Source: Leucosporidium creatinivorum (taxonomy: Eukaryota; Basidiomycota; Microbotryomycetes; Leucosporidiales; Leucosporidiaceae). Taken from it: a stretch of 64,000 nucleotides of DNA. Shown in pieces: positions 46,729 through 58,115 of the stretch. The DNA is taken from NCBI GenBank assembly GCA_001600635.1, contig BCKL01000008.1, positions 653,770 through 717,769 of the forward strand. Reading direction: 5' to 3'. Each line of letters opens with the position of its first letter. The first letter of the stretch is position 1. The position numbers and the translations under genes are program-made. A model generated the notes under the pieces. That model was not told the DNA's origin. It saw nothing but the letters and a program-made list of their open reading frames with translations, and did not search any database.

Positions 46729-48605
46729 TCAACCGACAACCCTACTCAACCTCTGCACGCTAGTCAACACGACATCCCCCTGCTTGATGACGGCGCCGTA
46801 GCGCGCATTCTTGGCGTCTGGTCGGTTGGTCGTGACGATGCCGGCGACGCGGTCGATGGAGGCGTTCAGCCGACCGAGGGCTATGAGGCGAGAGAGGTCG
46901 CTGTTGGTGTGTGAAGAGTAGGGGGAGGGGGAAGGGGAGGGGAGGGGAGGGAAGGAGGCGGTGGTGCGGGGTGGTGAGGCGCAGGGGCAAAGGCAGGGGA
47001 GGAATGGCGAGGGCGAGGGCGAGGGCGAGTGTGAGGCCGAAATATCGAGGGGCGAGGTGGGAGGGAAGAAGGCAGAAAGAGAAGTCAGCAAGTTCCTCTT
47101 GCCTCAGGCAAGCAAGCCGCCAGCAACTCACCCATCCAACCACCCCACACTAACTCCGAACGCCTCGCTCAGACTCTTGAGCGTGACCGACGAGTAGCTC
47201 TCCAACAGCTGAGCGTAGGCCTTGATCCGCATCTCGCGGACGTAGTAGCGCGTGTGCTGTGAGAGGAGGCGCGAGGGGAGGAGGTGCAGGGTTTCCACTT
47301 CGGCTGCGAGGCGGGTGAGGCGGGAGGGGAGAGGGAGACGAGGAGAGATGGGATGGGATGGATGTTAGTGAGGGTGCGGGAGAGGAGGAGGACGGGCAAG
47401 ACGGACCGAGTGCAAGGAAGAAGGCCTTGTAGTCGCACTTCCATAGCGAGGAGGCGAGGTTTTGCAGCGAGGGGACGGTGGGGAGGAGGGCGATGACTTC
47501 GGGGGCGTCGATGATCTGTGTGGTGTGAAGACGAGCAAGGGATCAGCGACGACTCGGCGGCGCAGAGAAGACGGGCGCCGAACTCAGCGCCGAGAGGGGA
47601 GAGTCTACGCACCTTCTTCTTCAATTCCTTCCTCTCCAATGTCAAAGTCCCAGCCACCACCACCAATTTGACAAATTCGTCGTAATCAATCAACTCGGTC
47701 GCCGTGAAAGTGGAGAGGGTGTCGAGGAGGAGTTGCGCGCCGGTCTGGAAGTTGCGTATCGAGAGGAGGTACAAGCCCTCGTACGCTTTGAGGCGGTTCC
47801 GGCGGTCCCAGTCGCCTCCGGATTCGATGAGACTAGGGGGAGAGAGAGAGAGGGAGGGAGGTTAGCTCGGTCCTAGAGTCCTCGCCCGCCGAGCAGGCAA
47901 GATAGCACAGAGGGCAAAAGGTCAGGCTCACATCTTTGCCTGGTCGATGCCTTCCTGGATGACCTTGTGATCGCCGTGGAACAGGCCGATGCGAATCATG
48001 GCCAGTCGGAGGTCGATCTTGGATCCCAGGCCGGCGGTCTTCTCCAGCGCTTCCGTGTGAGCGGCGAGGGCTGCGTCCTGTGTAGCAGAGTAGATTCGAA
48101 ATGATGCAGAATGGCGATGGAGAGCAGGTAGGCGAGGGATTGTTGATTAGCGAACGACCTCCAGCTTACGCGTCCAACGACGACGGACCTTCTCTCCAAT
48201 CCTAGCCAAATACAGCGCCTTGGCCTTTAACGCATCGCTAATCTCGGTCTCTCCCAAATTGGTCTTGGCGTCCTCGAGATCAGCGTCGAGTTTGGTGAGG
48301 TGGGTTTTGTTGGTCGCTTGGAGCTTGGAGAGCAGGTGGTTGGAGTCGTCGGAGGAGAGGAGCGAGGAGGAGATGAGGTGGGAGAGGTAGGGCGCCATTT
48401 CTGTGGTATCTCAGAGTCAGCTAGAGCCCTACAGAAGCTGCAGCAAGGGGGACTGACCATCCTCCTCGATGCCCTTGAGCAGGTCAGCTCGAGCGTCAGC
48501 GTGTGAGGATGAGGATGAGAGGGTCGGCTGGGACAAGGTGAACGAGTGTTGAGCGAGTACGAGGTTGGGAATAGGAGCTACTACATCATCATTAGGAGTC
48601 GCCAT
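46729..48605 (-). CDS. RPN7: 26S proteasome lid subunit Rpn7 (PSMD6)
   Basis: PCI-domain subunit of the 19S regulatory lid. From the ATG at 48605: [160 protein letters not shown] and [20 protein letters not shown]. The PCI winged helix follows as [20 protein letters not shown] and [20 protein letters not shown]. Ends at 46729. An intron at 46901-47131 is purine-rich on the plus strand, so the transcript is pyrimidine-rich there. It is head-to-head with RPN6. Confidence 0.93.
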
Positions 48606-48730
48606 TCTGTGTTGTTAGTGCCGATTTAGTTTGGAGAAGCGAGAAGTAAGAGGGAGAGAGAGCTCCAAGCTTGGACTCTTACCACGTCTCCTTCTCGTTA
48701 CAAATTGACTCGGCTACAGAACAACACAGC
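48606..48730. promoter_or_regulatory. Bidirectional promoter shared by RPN7 and RPN6
   Basis: Only 125 bp separate the two ATGs. Both genes have the same leader, ACAACACAG, one base before ATG: on the minus strand before RPN7 (48607-48615) and on the plus strand before RPN6 (48721-48729). The two form a perfect inverted repeat at the ends of the spacer. I see no GGTGGCAAA Rpn4/PACE element in the spacer. Confidence 0.7.
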
Positions 48731-51700
48731 ATGTCAGACAGTACAGCACCCAAGCGCACAGAGCAACAATTACAGACTATCCTCTCCCAGCCAGCAGGTC
48801 CGTCCACCACCTCACTGACGCGTCCCTTCTTTTGGAGCTCAGCTCACCTCGGTCCTACTCCGCTACAGGCCCCAAGGACGACCAGCTGCTCAAGGAGAAG
48901 GAGACTGCCATCCATGAGCTCGCGGGGCTGTACCGCGATAAGCAAGATGCGACGGCTTTGGCTCAACTCGTCAACGACTCGAGGCCTGTGATGGAGCACC
49001 TGGCAAAGGCAAAGACGGCCAAGCTGAGTACGTACTACCTTACTCACCATATTACAGCCCTGCTCGGCTTGTCTGTAGCTCTTTAGACGACACCGCTGAC
49101 GCCGCCCGATGCCTTTCGACAGTTCGCACCCTCCTCGACAACTTCTCGGCCATCCCCAATGCCTCCAAGCTGCAGATCCAAGTAACAAAGGACAACATCG
49201 ATTGGGCCAAGCAGGAGAAGCGCATCTTCCTCAAACAATCGCTCGAGACTCGGTTGATTGCTCTGTGCGTTCCGCTGCCCTCTCTCCCTCCACTCAGCCT
49301 CATCCGCTGAGCTTCTTCTATGTTCGACGCCGCAAACAGCTACATCGACAACTCGCACTTCAAGGATGCCCTCGCCCTCATCAACTCGCTTCTGAGGGAA
49401 CTCAAGAAGCTGGACGACAAGATGGTCTTGACCGAGGTTCACCTGCTGGAGAGTCGGGTGCACTATGCCCTGAGTAACCTACCGAAGGCTAAGGTGTGTA
49501 GTCTGTTCTGGTCTCTGTAGGGGCTGAGGTGCTGGACGAGGGAGACGGAGATGAGGTCCTCAGGTTCGGCGATCGCTGACTTGGCTTCCTCTCCTCTCCT
49601 GCCCGTCCTTCTTCTCCGCCTCCTACCCCTTCCCCCTTCCCTCTTTCCCATTCTCCCACCCTGCCTCCCTCACCGCCCCACCCCCCCTGCCTCCATCACT
49701 CTCCCTCATCTCCCTAACTCCTCACCTCGTCCTCCCCTCCGGCTCGCCGCCCACCTCTCCCTCCTCCTTTTCACCCACCCACCCAATTCGCCTCTCCCAC
49801 TCCCGTCGCTCGCTCCCAAACTCAAAACTCACAGGCCGCCCTCACCTCGGCCCGCACCTCGGCAAACTCAATCTACTGCCCTCCCCTCCTGCAAGCGCAG
49901 TTGGACATGCAGAGTGGTGTCCTACATGCCGAGGAGGGGGATTATAAGACTGGGTGAGTTGGTTTGATGAACTGGAGGGGTCGCTGGGGCTGGGTTGGGA
50001 GGGCGACGAGTGGGAGGCGAGGCCGAGAGCGATCAGGGTTGTGGGCTGGCGATGCAGGGAGGAGATGAGGAGGGCGAGACGAAGCGTAGGCTGGAGGGAG
50101 GGAGGTAGGATGCCAGGCGACCGAGAGCCGGGACTTGGGCGCTGAAGACCGAGGGGTTCTCGGCCGAGGTTCATGATTCTTGGGGTTCGGGATGCCTTCG
50201 CGGCTCTGTTGCTCGGTCGCTATGTATCGACGAGGAGATATTCGAGGAGGGGTTTGCGAGAGGAGTGGACTGGGCAGCTCGCTGAGGTTCGAAAGAGCTT
50301 CGGCGGGCGTTCATCTCCTCCCCTCTTCGTTCCTCTCGCGCGCTGCAGGCTCGTGAGGGGCAGCAGACGGCTCGCAGTCATCGGCGCTCAGCTTCGACTC
50401 GGTAGAGTTGAGGATACCGCTCCTGAAATGGTTGTACGTGCGTCCCACTCGGGCCGCTCGGTGGAGCGTTGGCAACGAGCTCGGCAGGCGGCGTGAGAGA
50501 CGCTTTGATCGGTTCGCTGATGCCTCAAAGGCGTCGGCGGGCGCTTATCAAACGCTCGAACCACGTCGTTCTCCTTCTCACTCGAAGCTTGGCGACAGCT
50601 CAAAGGCTGCGTTAGGTTCAGCTTTCGCCCGAGGGCATCCGACGACAACTGAGCTGGCTGCTGGAGATCAGGAGATCACTGGCGGCGGCTCTTGTTCTTG
50701 GCGTCACGCTTGTCCTTCGCTCTGTGGCTCCACGCGCGAAGTATTGAGCTCGCGTGAGCGGGACCGACCTCTGAGCATGAAGTTCTAGCCGAGACCAAGC
50801 AGGTCTCGGCGGGCGCTTCTGGAGTTCCGGGTCCATCACCTCGCGCTTGGTCTTCCATCGTCGGACCACTGCTTCCATGCTTGAGTCTTGCCGACTGGCG
50901 AGCTGGCCGAGGCCCATCGCTTGAGCGCCGCCGAGGAATAGTAGCACCTTCGGCGGTCGCTGATTGAGAGTAGGTATCCGTCGGCTTACCTGTGCCGTCG
51001 GCTTCGTTGATGGACCGGCGTGAGTTGGCAGCAGGCGACGGCGAGATGGACGCAGCGCCGAGGACTCGAGAGAGCCTCTGGCGGGCACTCTCCCTCGTCT
51101 CGTCCCACTTCTCCGCCCCTCTCGTCGACCAAGTGCGCGAGTAGCTTCGGCTCTCACCCGTCTCGCCATCAATAGCTTCTCTCCCTCGACCCAGAGCTCG
51201 AATAATCGCTGACCTCCGCATCTCGCCCTCCACAGATACTCCTACTTCTTCGAGGCGCTCGAAGGCCTGTCCTCGCAGGACGACCCCAAGGCGACTCCGG
51301 CACTCAAGTACATGCTGCTGTGCAAGGTCATGCTCAACCTAGTGCGTTCCGCTCTTCCACTCGCTCGTTGACCTCCGCTGACGGTCGCTTCCTTCTCATC
51401 TCGCCCACCCCTCTTGCTCCACTCTTCTCGCCCTCGCCTCTCGTATCCACATCTTCCTCGTGCACAGCCCGAGGACGTCGCTTCCATCATCTCGGGCAAG
51501 CTGGCGCAGCGCTACGCTGGCCCCGAAGTCGAGGCGATGAAGGCCGTGGCCAAGGCGCACGAGGATCGCAGTCTGAGTGACTTTGAGAGGCTATTGAAGG
51601 AGCACAAGAAGGGTGAGTTTTAGCCGAGGTCAGAGCTCATGACGAATCGGACGCTGACCCCGCTTGCTCCACTCGAACAGAGCTCTCCGACGACCCGATC

Positions 51701-52291
51701 GTGCGCAACCACCTTTCGGCCCTGTACGACACGCTACTGGAGCAGAACCTTGTCCGCATCATCGAGCCCTTCAGACGCGTCGAGATTGCCCACATTGCCG
51801 AGCTCGTCAAGCAGCCCGTGAGGGAGGTGGAGAGCAAGTGAGTTTGGTTCTTACTTTTCGCCGGTCGCTCGAGACGTTTCGGCAGTTGATGTGGAGCTGG
51901 AGATGCTCGACGCGAGAAGAAACGAGGTGAGATGCTGACCGCCTTGCTTCCTCCCGCCAGGCTCTCGCAGATGATCCTCGACAAGGTCTTCCACGGTGTG
52001 CTCGATCAGGGAGCAGGATGCTTGATTGTGTATGACGAGCCGGAGGAGGATGTACGTTGCTCGTCTCTTCGTCTCGCTTCTATTCGTTCGGCGCTGACCT
52101 TCCTCCATCTCCCTCTTCCCGCTCCCCTTCTCCCTTTCTCATCGCACGCCCGCTCATCTCCACCTTCAATCTTGACTTTCATCTCGTCCCTCCAATACGA
52201 GCAGAAGACCTACGACGCCTCCCTCCAGACCATTGGCCATGTGAGCCAGATCGTCGACCAGCTCTTCCAGAGGACGAGGGCAATCGTCTGA
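48731..52291 (+). CDS. RPN6: 26S proteasome lid subunit Rpn6 (PSMD11)
   Basis: PCI-domain lid subunit that braces the lid against the 20S core. The ATG at 48731 begins [14 protein letters not shown]. Then: [160 protein letters not shown] and [83 protein letters not shown], ending [12 protein letters not shown] at 52291. Introns include one of 341 nt (49494-49834) and one of 1282 nt (49954-51235). Confidence 0.93.
49954..51235 (+). other. Outsized 1282-nt intron in RPN6
   Basis: Donor GTGAGT after AAG ACT GG, acceptor CACAG before ATAC. The join gives [12 protein letters not shown], matching Rpn6, so the intron is real. It is more than ten times the usual intron length here. I see no conserved coding frame on either strand. 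Phrases with GGCGGGCG recur near 50298, 50536 and 50805, and a related GGCGGGCA at 51074. Confidence 0.75.
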
Positions 52292-52607
52292 GCTGCTGCT
52301 GTAGAGCGTTTGAGCCCGCTGAGCCTAGGAAGGCAAGCGAGGAACGTGATGAAACGATGAACAGTCGTTATGTACAGCTTCGTGGTCGCAGGGGAGCGAA
52401 AGGTCTTCTCGGCGAAGAGATCTCGCGTGTGAACGGGCTGGAGGGGATCGCGCTCTGCAGGCATAAAGGGACCTGATACATTTCTTTGAGCTTGAGGAAG
52501 CCTTCCCCCTGTCACTTTTGCGCGCTAATCAAACTAAACTTCAAGCTGAGAACCGAACCCGGAGCACTTCATTGCTTCCACCTTGCCCTCCTTTCCGCCA
52601 TCTGACG
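52292..52607. other. Convergent 3' spacer, RPN6 / copy C
   Basis: The 316 bp between convergent stops. No gene or obvious structure seen. Confidence 0.4.
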
Positions 52608-54318
52608 TCATTGATACCCCACAGCACACGGAGTATTGGTGCCCTTGACTATTGGGAGCGAACGCCGAGACCGAGATTCAGTTTCGGCGACGATGAAAGG
52701 AAGCGGGGACGCACCGTAGCAGGTCTCATTGCGGTAGACCACAAGCTCGCAATCAAGGTTGCCCGACGATCCTGCGCGATACCGATATGATTAGTCAAGC
52801 TTCTTGACAAGGGCACAGAAGGGGCAAAAGCAACTTGCCGACCACCCTGAGCTGAAGATCGGAACACGTCATGCCGGACGTGGTGCTGAAGACAGAGATG
52901 AAGCTAAAGGCCGCATAGACGTATCGAGGGAGTTCGGGGGAGGGGGCGTCGTAACAGCCACAGTAAGTACTCCCGTCTGAGCTCTGGAAGATCACTCTCA
53001 TATCATCTGTTCGGCGATTCGGAGAGGCAGTAGATGCGGTCAGCTCTCCTGTACAAAGTCTTGCAGCTGGTGACCTGCAGGTGGAAGTACTCACCTCCCT
53101 GGATGGCGCAGAAGTTGACGCATTGCCTCTCGGTCTTTGCCTTGTAACTGACGGAGAGGGAATTATCGTCTCCGTCCTGCGTGAGAAAGCCAGGAACACG
53201 GTAGTAGGGCTTGGACTCGGCGGCGCAAGTGTTGTTCGATGGGAAGTAACCGTCCTCGCAGGTCAGGACGGAGGAGGAGGTGCAGCTGAGGGCGCGAGGA
53301 GGGCAGTCGGCGCAGGTCTTGCCAGCTGCATCGACCCCGGTGAGGGAGGGGCAATCCTTGTAGCATTTGCCCTTGTACAACTTGAATCCATCGGTGCTGT
53401 ATGAGAGCGAGCCGTCAGCTATAGCTCCTCTACAGAGCACAGGGTGTGGAGGAGCGGCGAGGAAAGTTGGGCGATAATCTGGGGAGCCAGAGAGATGCGG
53501 CTTACCAGCTCAAAGCTTGCGTAGAGTTGCACTTGGAAGCGTTAGGGTCCACCTTGGAGCACGAGGTGCAGGCGCGAGCTCCAGCTGGAGTCAAGGAGGA
53601 CGAGGTCAGCTCGTCGTTTCAACCTCGGCAAGCGCCGGCGGTCGCCCACTCACTCATTGCTCCGAAGGTTCCAGCTGGGCATGAGGGCTTGCATTGGGCT
53701 CCATTCAGGAAGAAGGGCGAACGGCAAGCGGTAGCAGCGGTGGGAGTGCAGGTCGTGCTGCCGATGAAGTGGACCGAACAGGCGGAGCAGACATGGTCTG
53801 CGAAGGGGCGGGCTCAGTCAGATGTTGGACTCGTCTGAGGCTCAGATACACTCACCTTTGCCGTAGAAGCCGCTTGGGCAGGCCGAGACGCAACGTTTGG
53901 TCGCCTTGTCGAGGAACTTGGTCGAGCTGCTCGGCGATGAGAAGAGTTAGCCTTCTACCGCAGTTGCGCGAGCCGATTAGGGGCGTTTGACGCACCACGT
54001 GAGCGAACCAGCACTGTTGCATGTTGCGGCGTCTTTGAAGGTAGAGGTACAGGGCACACACTTGGTCTCTGAGGCGGGAGAACGGTGAGCTAGGGTTCTG
54101 GGCTCGCTCAAAGCTACAGCGCGCCAAAAGACGTGCTCAAGAGATATTGACCCTTAGCACAAGTCGCAGCGACTGTGAATGAGGTAGGTCAGCGTCGAAT
54201 GCGTCGAGTGAGAAGTCAAGAAGCGGGAGAGCTCACCTGCTCGCTCGTCCAGGGAGGTGGGGACGGCCTGAGTAGACGTAGCCAAGAGTAGAGCAGAGGC
54301 GAGTAGAGAGTATAGCAT
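52608..54318 (-). CDS. Secreted cysteine-rich protein, family copy C
   Basis: Closest relative of copy A. Signal peptide MLYSLLASALLLATSTQAVP is identical to A. Cys repeats follow in the same order: FLDKATKRCVSACPSGFYGK, CSACSVHFIGSTTC, CRSPFFLNGAQCKPSCPAGT, DGFKLYKGKCYKDCPSLTGV, KTCADCPPRALSCTSSSVLT, CEDGYFPSNNTCAAESKPYY. The WSC-like part is KTERQCVNFCAIQGGEYFHL and GSTYCGCYDAPSPE; then DCELVVYRNETCYG. Last exon VKGTNTPCAVGYQ, stop 52608. 5' exons and introns are near-identical to A, while the 3' exons are only paralogous. Confidence 0.75.
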
Positions 54319-54611
54319 TGCTTGTGAGCTGCCGAGTTGAAGATAAGAGAACAAAGAGAGAAGCAGCACGAGACTTTGAGCTGAAGGAGCGGGAGCGCCA
54401 GAGGGGAAGCGAGGAGAGGCCAGGCCGCTCTCGCTCAATCGACCGAGTTACAATTGGGGCGGGAGATGTGTCGCCAAGCAAGTAGGGAGGACCTTGACTT
54501 CGTAAACCCCTCCCATGGCTCCTCCAGCGCTGCTTTCGGCTCAAGGCAAGCCTCGCAGACCAGCTTCAAACTTTCCGCCGAGCTCCGAAGCGACGGGAGT
54601 GCCGGATCGTC
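53660..54611. repeat. Duplicated block, unit 2 (copy C 5' half plus promoter)
   Basis: Partner of 39420-40375, same orientation. Includes identical signal-peptide exon, near-identical introns and the upstream flank with its GAACAAAGAGAGAAGCAGCA stretch. Scattered substitutions and small indels separate the units. Confidence 0.8.
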
Positions 54612-55109
54612 GACGTGCAGCAAAGGAGGAAGCAGCTATTATTGAACAGCACAAGAGAGCCATATCCAACGTCCAACCCGCTGTAGGCTCCCACCTTGCC
54701 GTTCTCGCTCTCCGTTGAGCTCCAGCGCCCCTCCCCGCCATCGCCGGGCCCGAGCAGTGGTAGTTTGTCTTCGCGGAAGGCGAGCCGAAGACATAGGCCG
54801 CTCATCAGGACGACCGACTGCACTCTTACTCCATAACACTCTCGCACTAGCATCAGCTGGTCTCGACAGGAAAGCAGCTCCACTCTTCGGCGATCCTGTG
54901 CTCAAGACCGAAAGCTCACACTTCTCTTCCTCTACATTAGGTGAGCCCAGCAAGACAGCACCAGAGTACTCAAATTTCAAACAAAGCTTTGATGGACCTA
55001 ACCCAGCCTGAACGCGCCTTGAAACCCGAAAATCGACCCCTCCCACCTCGCGCTCTGCTTCGCCCTCGGCTCGTCTAAGCAACAGACTGACGCCCGCCTT
55101 GATCTGAAT
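54612..55109. other. Intergenic region, copies C / D
   Basis: About 500 bp between the end of the duplicated block and the stop of copy D. No gene supported; CTGTAG and TCGGCG copies present (54682, 54888). Confidence 0.35.
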
Positions 55110-56801
55110 CACGAGATAGGAGCTACCTTCTCAGTAGCGCAAAGTGTGTTGGTGTTTTGCACTGTTGCAGCCGAGGGGCAGGACTCCGGTAAGCCTCTTC
55201 AGAAACTCGGCGAAGGCGAGAAAGACGAACCGAAGCATTTCTCCCCGCGGTAGACCACGACCTCGCAGACACCGGTAGGATCTGCAGGAGAAGCTTCAGT
55301 GTCAGCAACGGCAGAGACACCTTCCCGAGAGTCTGGCAGACTCACTGAGGAGGGGGTTGCTGCAAGTGTCGTTGTCCGCTCGGTCTCGAGCGATGAGACT
55401 GACAACACCGGGAGCTGCAGTGGTGTTGTACTCAAAGCGACCGGCGCACGTGCAGCGCTCGGGAGTGAGGCGGAAGGTAGTGAAGTAGTCGGGGTCGGCT
55501 GGAGAGCAGGCGCCGAGCGATGGTGAGTCCACGATCGAGCGCGAGGGGGAGTCACCAGGCTACTCACTACCCTGTGTAGCGCAAAAAGCAAGACACTGCC
55601 TCTCAGTCTTTGCCTCGGTGGTCGAGTAGTCGACGTAGTACTGCTTGTCGCCAGAGAAAGCGGCGCCGGGGAGACGGAAGTAGGGCTTGGATTCGACGGT
55701 GCACGCGTTGCCCAGGGGGTAGAAGCCTGTAGCACATGTGAGGACCTTGGTAGAGGTGCATGTGAGGGCGTTGGTGGGGCAGGCGAGGCAGGCGTTGGCT
55801 GTCGAATCGGCGAAGGTAGCAGAGGGGCACCGCCTGAGGCATCTGCCCTTGTACAGCTTGGTCTCGGCATCACTGTCAAGAAGAGCCACGGTCAGTACCG
55901 CTCTCCAACGTTGCCGCCGAGGAGGGAGAGAAAAAGCTCGGCGAAGACTCCTCAGCGAGAGAAGACTTACCAGCTCAGAGCCGCAGTAGAGGTGCAAGTG
56001 GTAGCATGTAGGACCACCTCTGAGCAAGGCTTGCAGGCGCGCGATCCGGCTGCGGGAGAGAGTTGGCGGTGAGCTCGGCTTAAGCTCGGCGACGAAAGGG
56101 CATCTCTGGCTCACTCTGGAGGGCATAAGTTCCCGCGGGGCAGGCGCTAGCACACTTCCCGCCAGTGAGGTAAAGAGGGGAGCGACATCCAGTAGGACCG
56201 GTAGCACTGCATGTCGAGCTGCCATAATAAGCAGTGGAGCAAGTCTTGCAAACGTGATCTGCGCGAGAGAGAGAGAGAGAGAGAGAGTAAGCAATGGTTG
56301 AGTTTTTTCCAACTGCAGGAAGATCTACCCTTTCCATAAGACCCATCGGCGCATACAGCGACGCAGCGCTTCGCCGCCTTGTCGAGGAAGTTCGTCGAGC
56401 TGCTCGGCGATGAAGGAGAATCAGCTCTTCTCTCGCTATGTGTGGAAGGACGAGTCGGCGACGTACCAGGAGAGGGCACCATCTTTGTTACACGTCGCCG
56501 CATCGTCAAAAGTCGACGTGCAAGTTGCGCACCTGCTGTCTAACGAGCGGAAGGCGAGGGGGGTCAGCTCGGCGCTTGCAAGCTGCTGCTACTCTCCGAG
56601 TGATTGCAGAACCTACTCAAGAAGTATTGACCAGTGGGACAGGTCCTAGGTACTCCGACTGAGGTAGCAGAAGTCAGTACAGTGGACGACGAGGGACGGG
56701 GAAGCCAGAAACTCACTCGCTCGCTCGTCGAGGGAGGCGGCAGGGAGAGCTTGAGTGGAGACGGCGAAGAGAAGAGCTGAGGCGAACAGAGTGTACAGCA
56801 T
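55110..56801 (-). CDS. Secreted cysteine-rich protein, family copy D
   Basis: Paralog of A-C. Signal peptide MLYTLFASALLFAVSTQALP; Cys repeats FLDKAAKRCVAVCADGSYGK, TGCRSPLYLTGGKCASACPA, KLYKGRCLRRCPSATFADST, NACLACPTNALTCTSTKVLT, CATGFYPLGNACTVESKPYF. WSC-like part KTERQCLAFCATQGSE, then PERCTCAGRFEY; then GVCEVVVYRGEKCF. Last exon VQNTNTLCATEKVAPIS, stop 55110; the TNT-x-CA core is kept. One intron (around 56260-56290) holds a (GA)n run. The gene structure follows the family plan. Confidence 0.72.
56265..56287. repeat. (GA)n microsatellite
   Basis: About eleven GA dinucleotides in a row inside an intron of copy D. A similar shorter run is in a permease intron near 5265-5280. Confidence 0.9.
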
Positions 56802-57596
56802 CCTTGCAAGAAGCTGAAGATGCGTGAGAGAAGAGAAAGAGCAGCAGAGCGAGCGATTTGATTGTTGAGCGGGAGGGGGAAAGAGGGGAAGCAAGAGGCA
56901 AGGTGGAGGGGCCTGGCCAAGCTCGCTCGGCCGGCGAGGGCAGCGGGAGTGACTGACACTGTCTCGTCAAGTAGCTCGTATATGTATTCCCTTTTCTAGC
57001 ATCTTCTCCTGCTCTTTTGAGCTTGAAGAGAATCGGGAGCAGAGTCACGAGCAATCCCGAACCCTCGTCCAGCAGCACGGGAATGCCATGTCGACGAGTG
57101 GGGCTCAGCAGCCTACAGATCCCCCTTGGTCCATCTGGTCATTTGACCTTAGCCTCCTACGATTGTAGAGAACGCACCGGGGGTACGGTTGGCGAGCTCC
57201 AGCTCAGATCCTGCCATCGCCGAAGCGTCGGCGTCCGACTCCGCCAGGAGGTGTTGGAGCACCTGCAGGGCGCTTGGAGCCACACGAGGGCGAGTGTAGA
57301 CGTCTGATCGTACATCGAAAGCTGCTCGAGCCGAGAACAGTCAGCAGCATTCGATGGCGGTACGAAACCTTCGCCGAGCGAAAGGTGAGCTCGCTCTCAT
57401 TCGTCTGGTGGCGCGGTAACGCGAGCCGCTCCGAGGCGTTTCCAAGAAGAAGCCGAGTCTCGGACCCAGGTATCCCATGAGCTCGGTCGACGCAGCCTTC
57501 GCGGGTCTCGTTCGAAGCTCTCAGTCTCATCTCTCGAAGGACAGCAACGAGATTTTGATGGTAGGTGGGTTGGCAACAGCGATTAACCGGAACAGA
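56802..57596. other. Intergenic region, copy D / RPP2
   Basis: About 0.8 kb between the start of copy D and the RPP2 stop, both minus. No gene supported. TCGGCG/CGCCGA copies at about 57219-57235 and 57372. Confidence 0.35.
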
Positions 57597-58115
57597 TTAA
57601 TCGAAGAGTCCGAAGCTGTAGTGGGGGTGAGAGGGAGACGAGGTCAGCTCGGTGCTCATCGAAATCGGTTCCTCCGTCAACACGTCGTCCGCTGCACTCC
57701 TCCAAGCAGCACGGTCCCCGAGCTGAATCATCGACTCACCCCATGTCGTCGTCGGACTCCTCCTTCTCCTCCTCCTTGGGCTTCTCGGCCTCGGCGGCGG
57801 CAGCGGGGGCGGCTCCTCCGGCAGCGGCGGCGGAGGGGGCAGCGGCTCCTCCCGAGGGGACGGAAGCGAGCTTGGCGGATCCCTCCGCGATGAGCTCGTT
57901 GATGTCCTTGCCCGAGAGCTCGGAGATCAACTTCTCGAGGCGCTCGGCATCGGGGGTGATGCTGCGAGAGGGCGAAGGGTCAGCATGCAACTCGAGCAGA
58001 AGAGTAGGACCACAGTAACGCACTCGACGGTGGCGAGGAGCTCGGTGACATCAGCAGCCGAGGGGGAGGCGTTTCCACCGGAGACGAGGAGGAGGTAGGC
58101 GGCGACGTGCTTCAT
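57597..58115 (-). CDS. RPP2: 60S acidic ribosomal protein P2
   Basis: Stalk protein of the large subunit that recruits translation factors. Three exons: [20 protein letters not shown] ending TELLATV, then [39 protein letters not shown] with an Ala/Gly-rich hinge and a Glu/Lys-rich acidic stretch to ESDDDMG, and a last tiny exon FGLFD. The terminal SDDDMGFGLFD is the diagnostic P-protein tail, here split by an intron between GG and C of its Gly codon. Stop 57597; about 110 residues. Confidence 0.95.

Noticed and set aside
50618-51172. Minus-strand open frame inside the long RPN6 intron as a nested gene
   Set aside because: Arg/Ser-biased with no recognisable domain and no supporting splice or leader signals.
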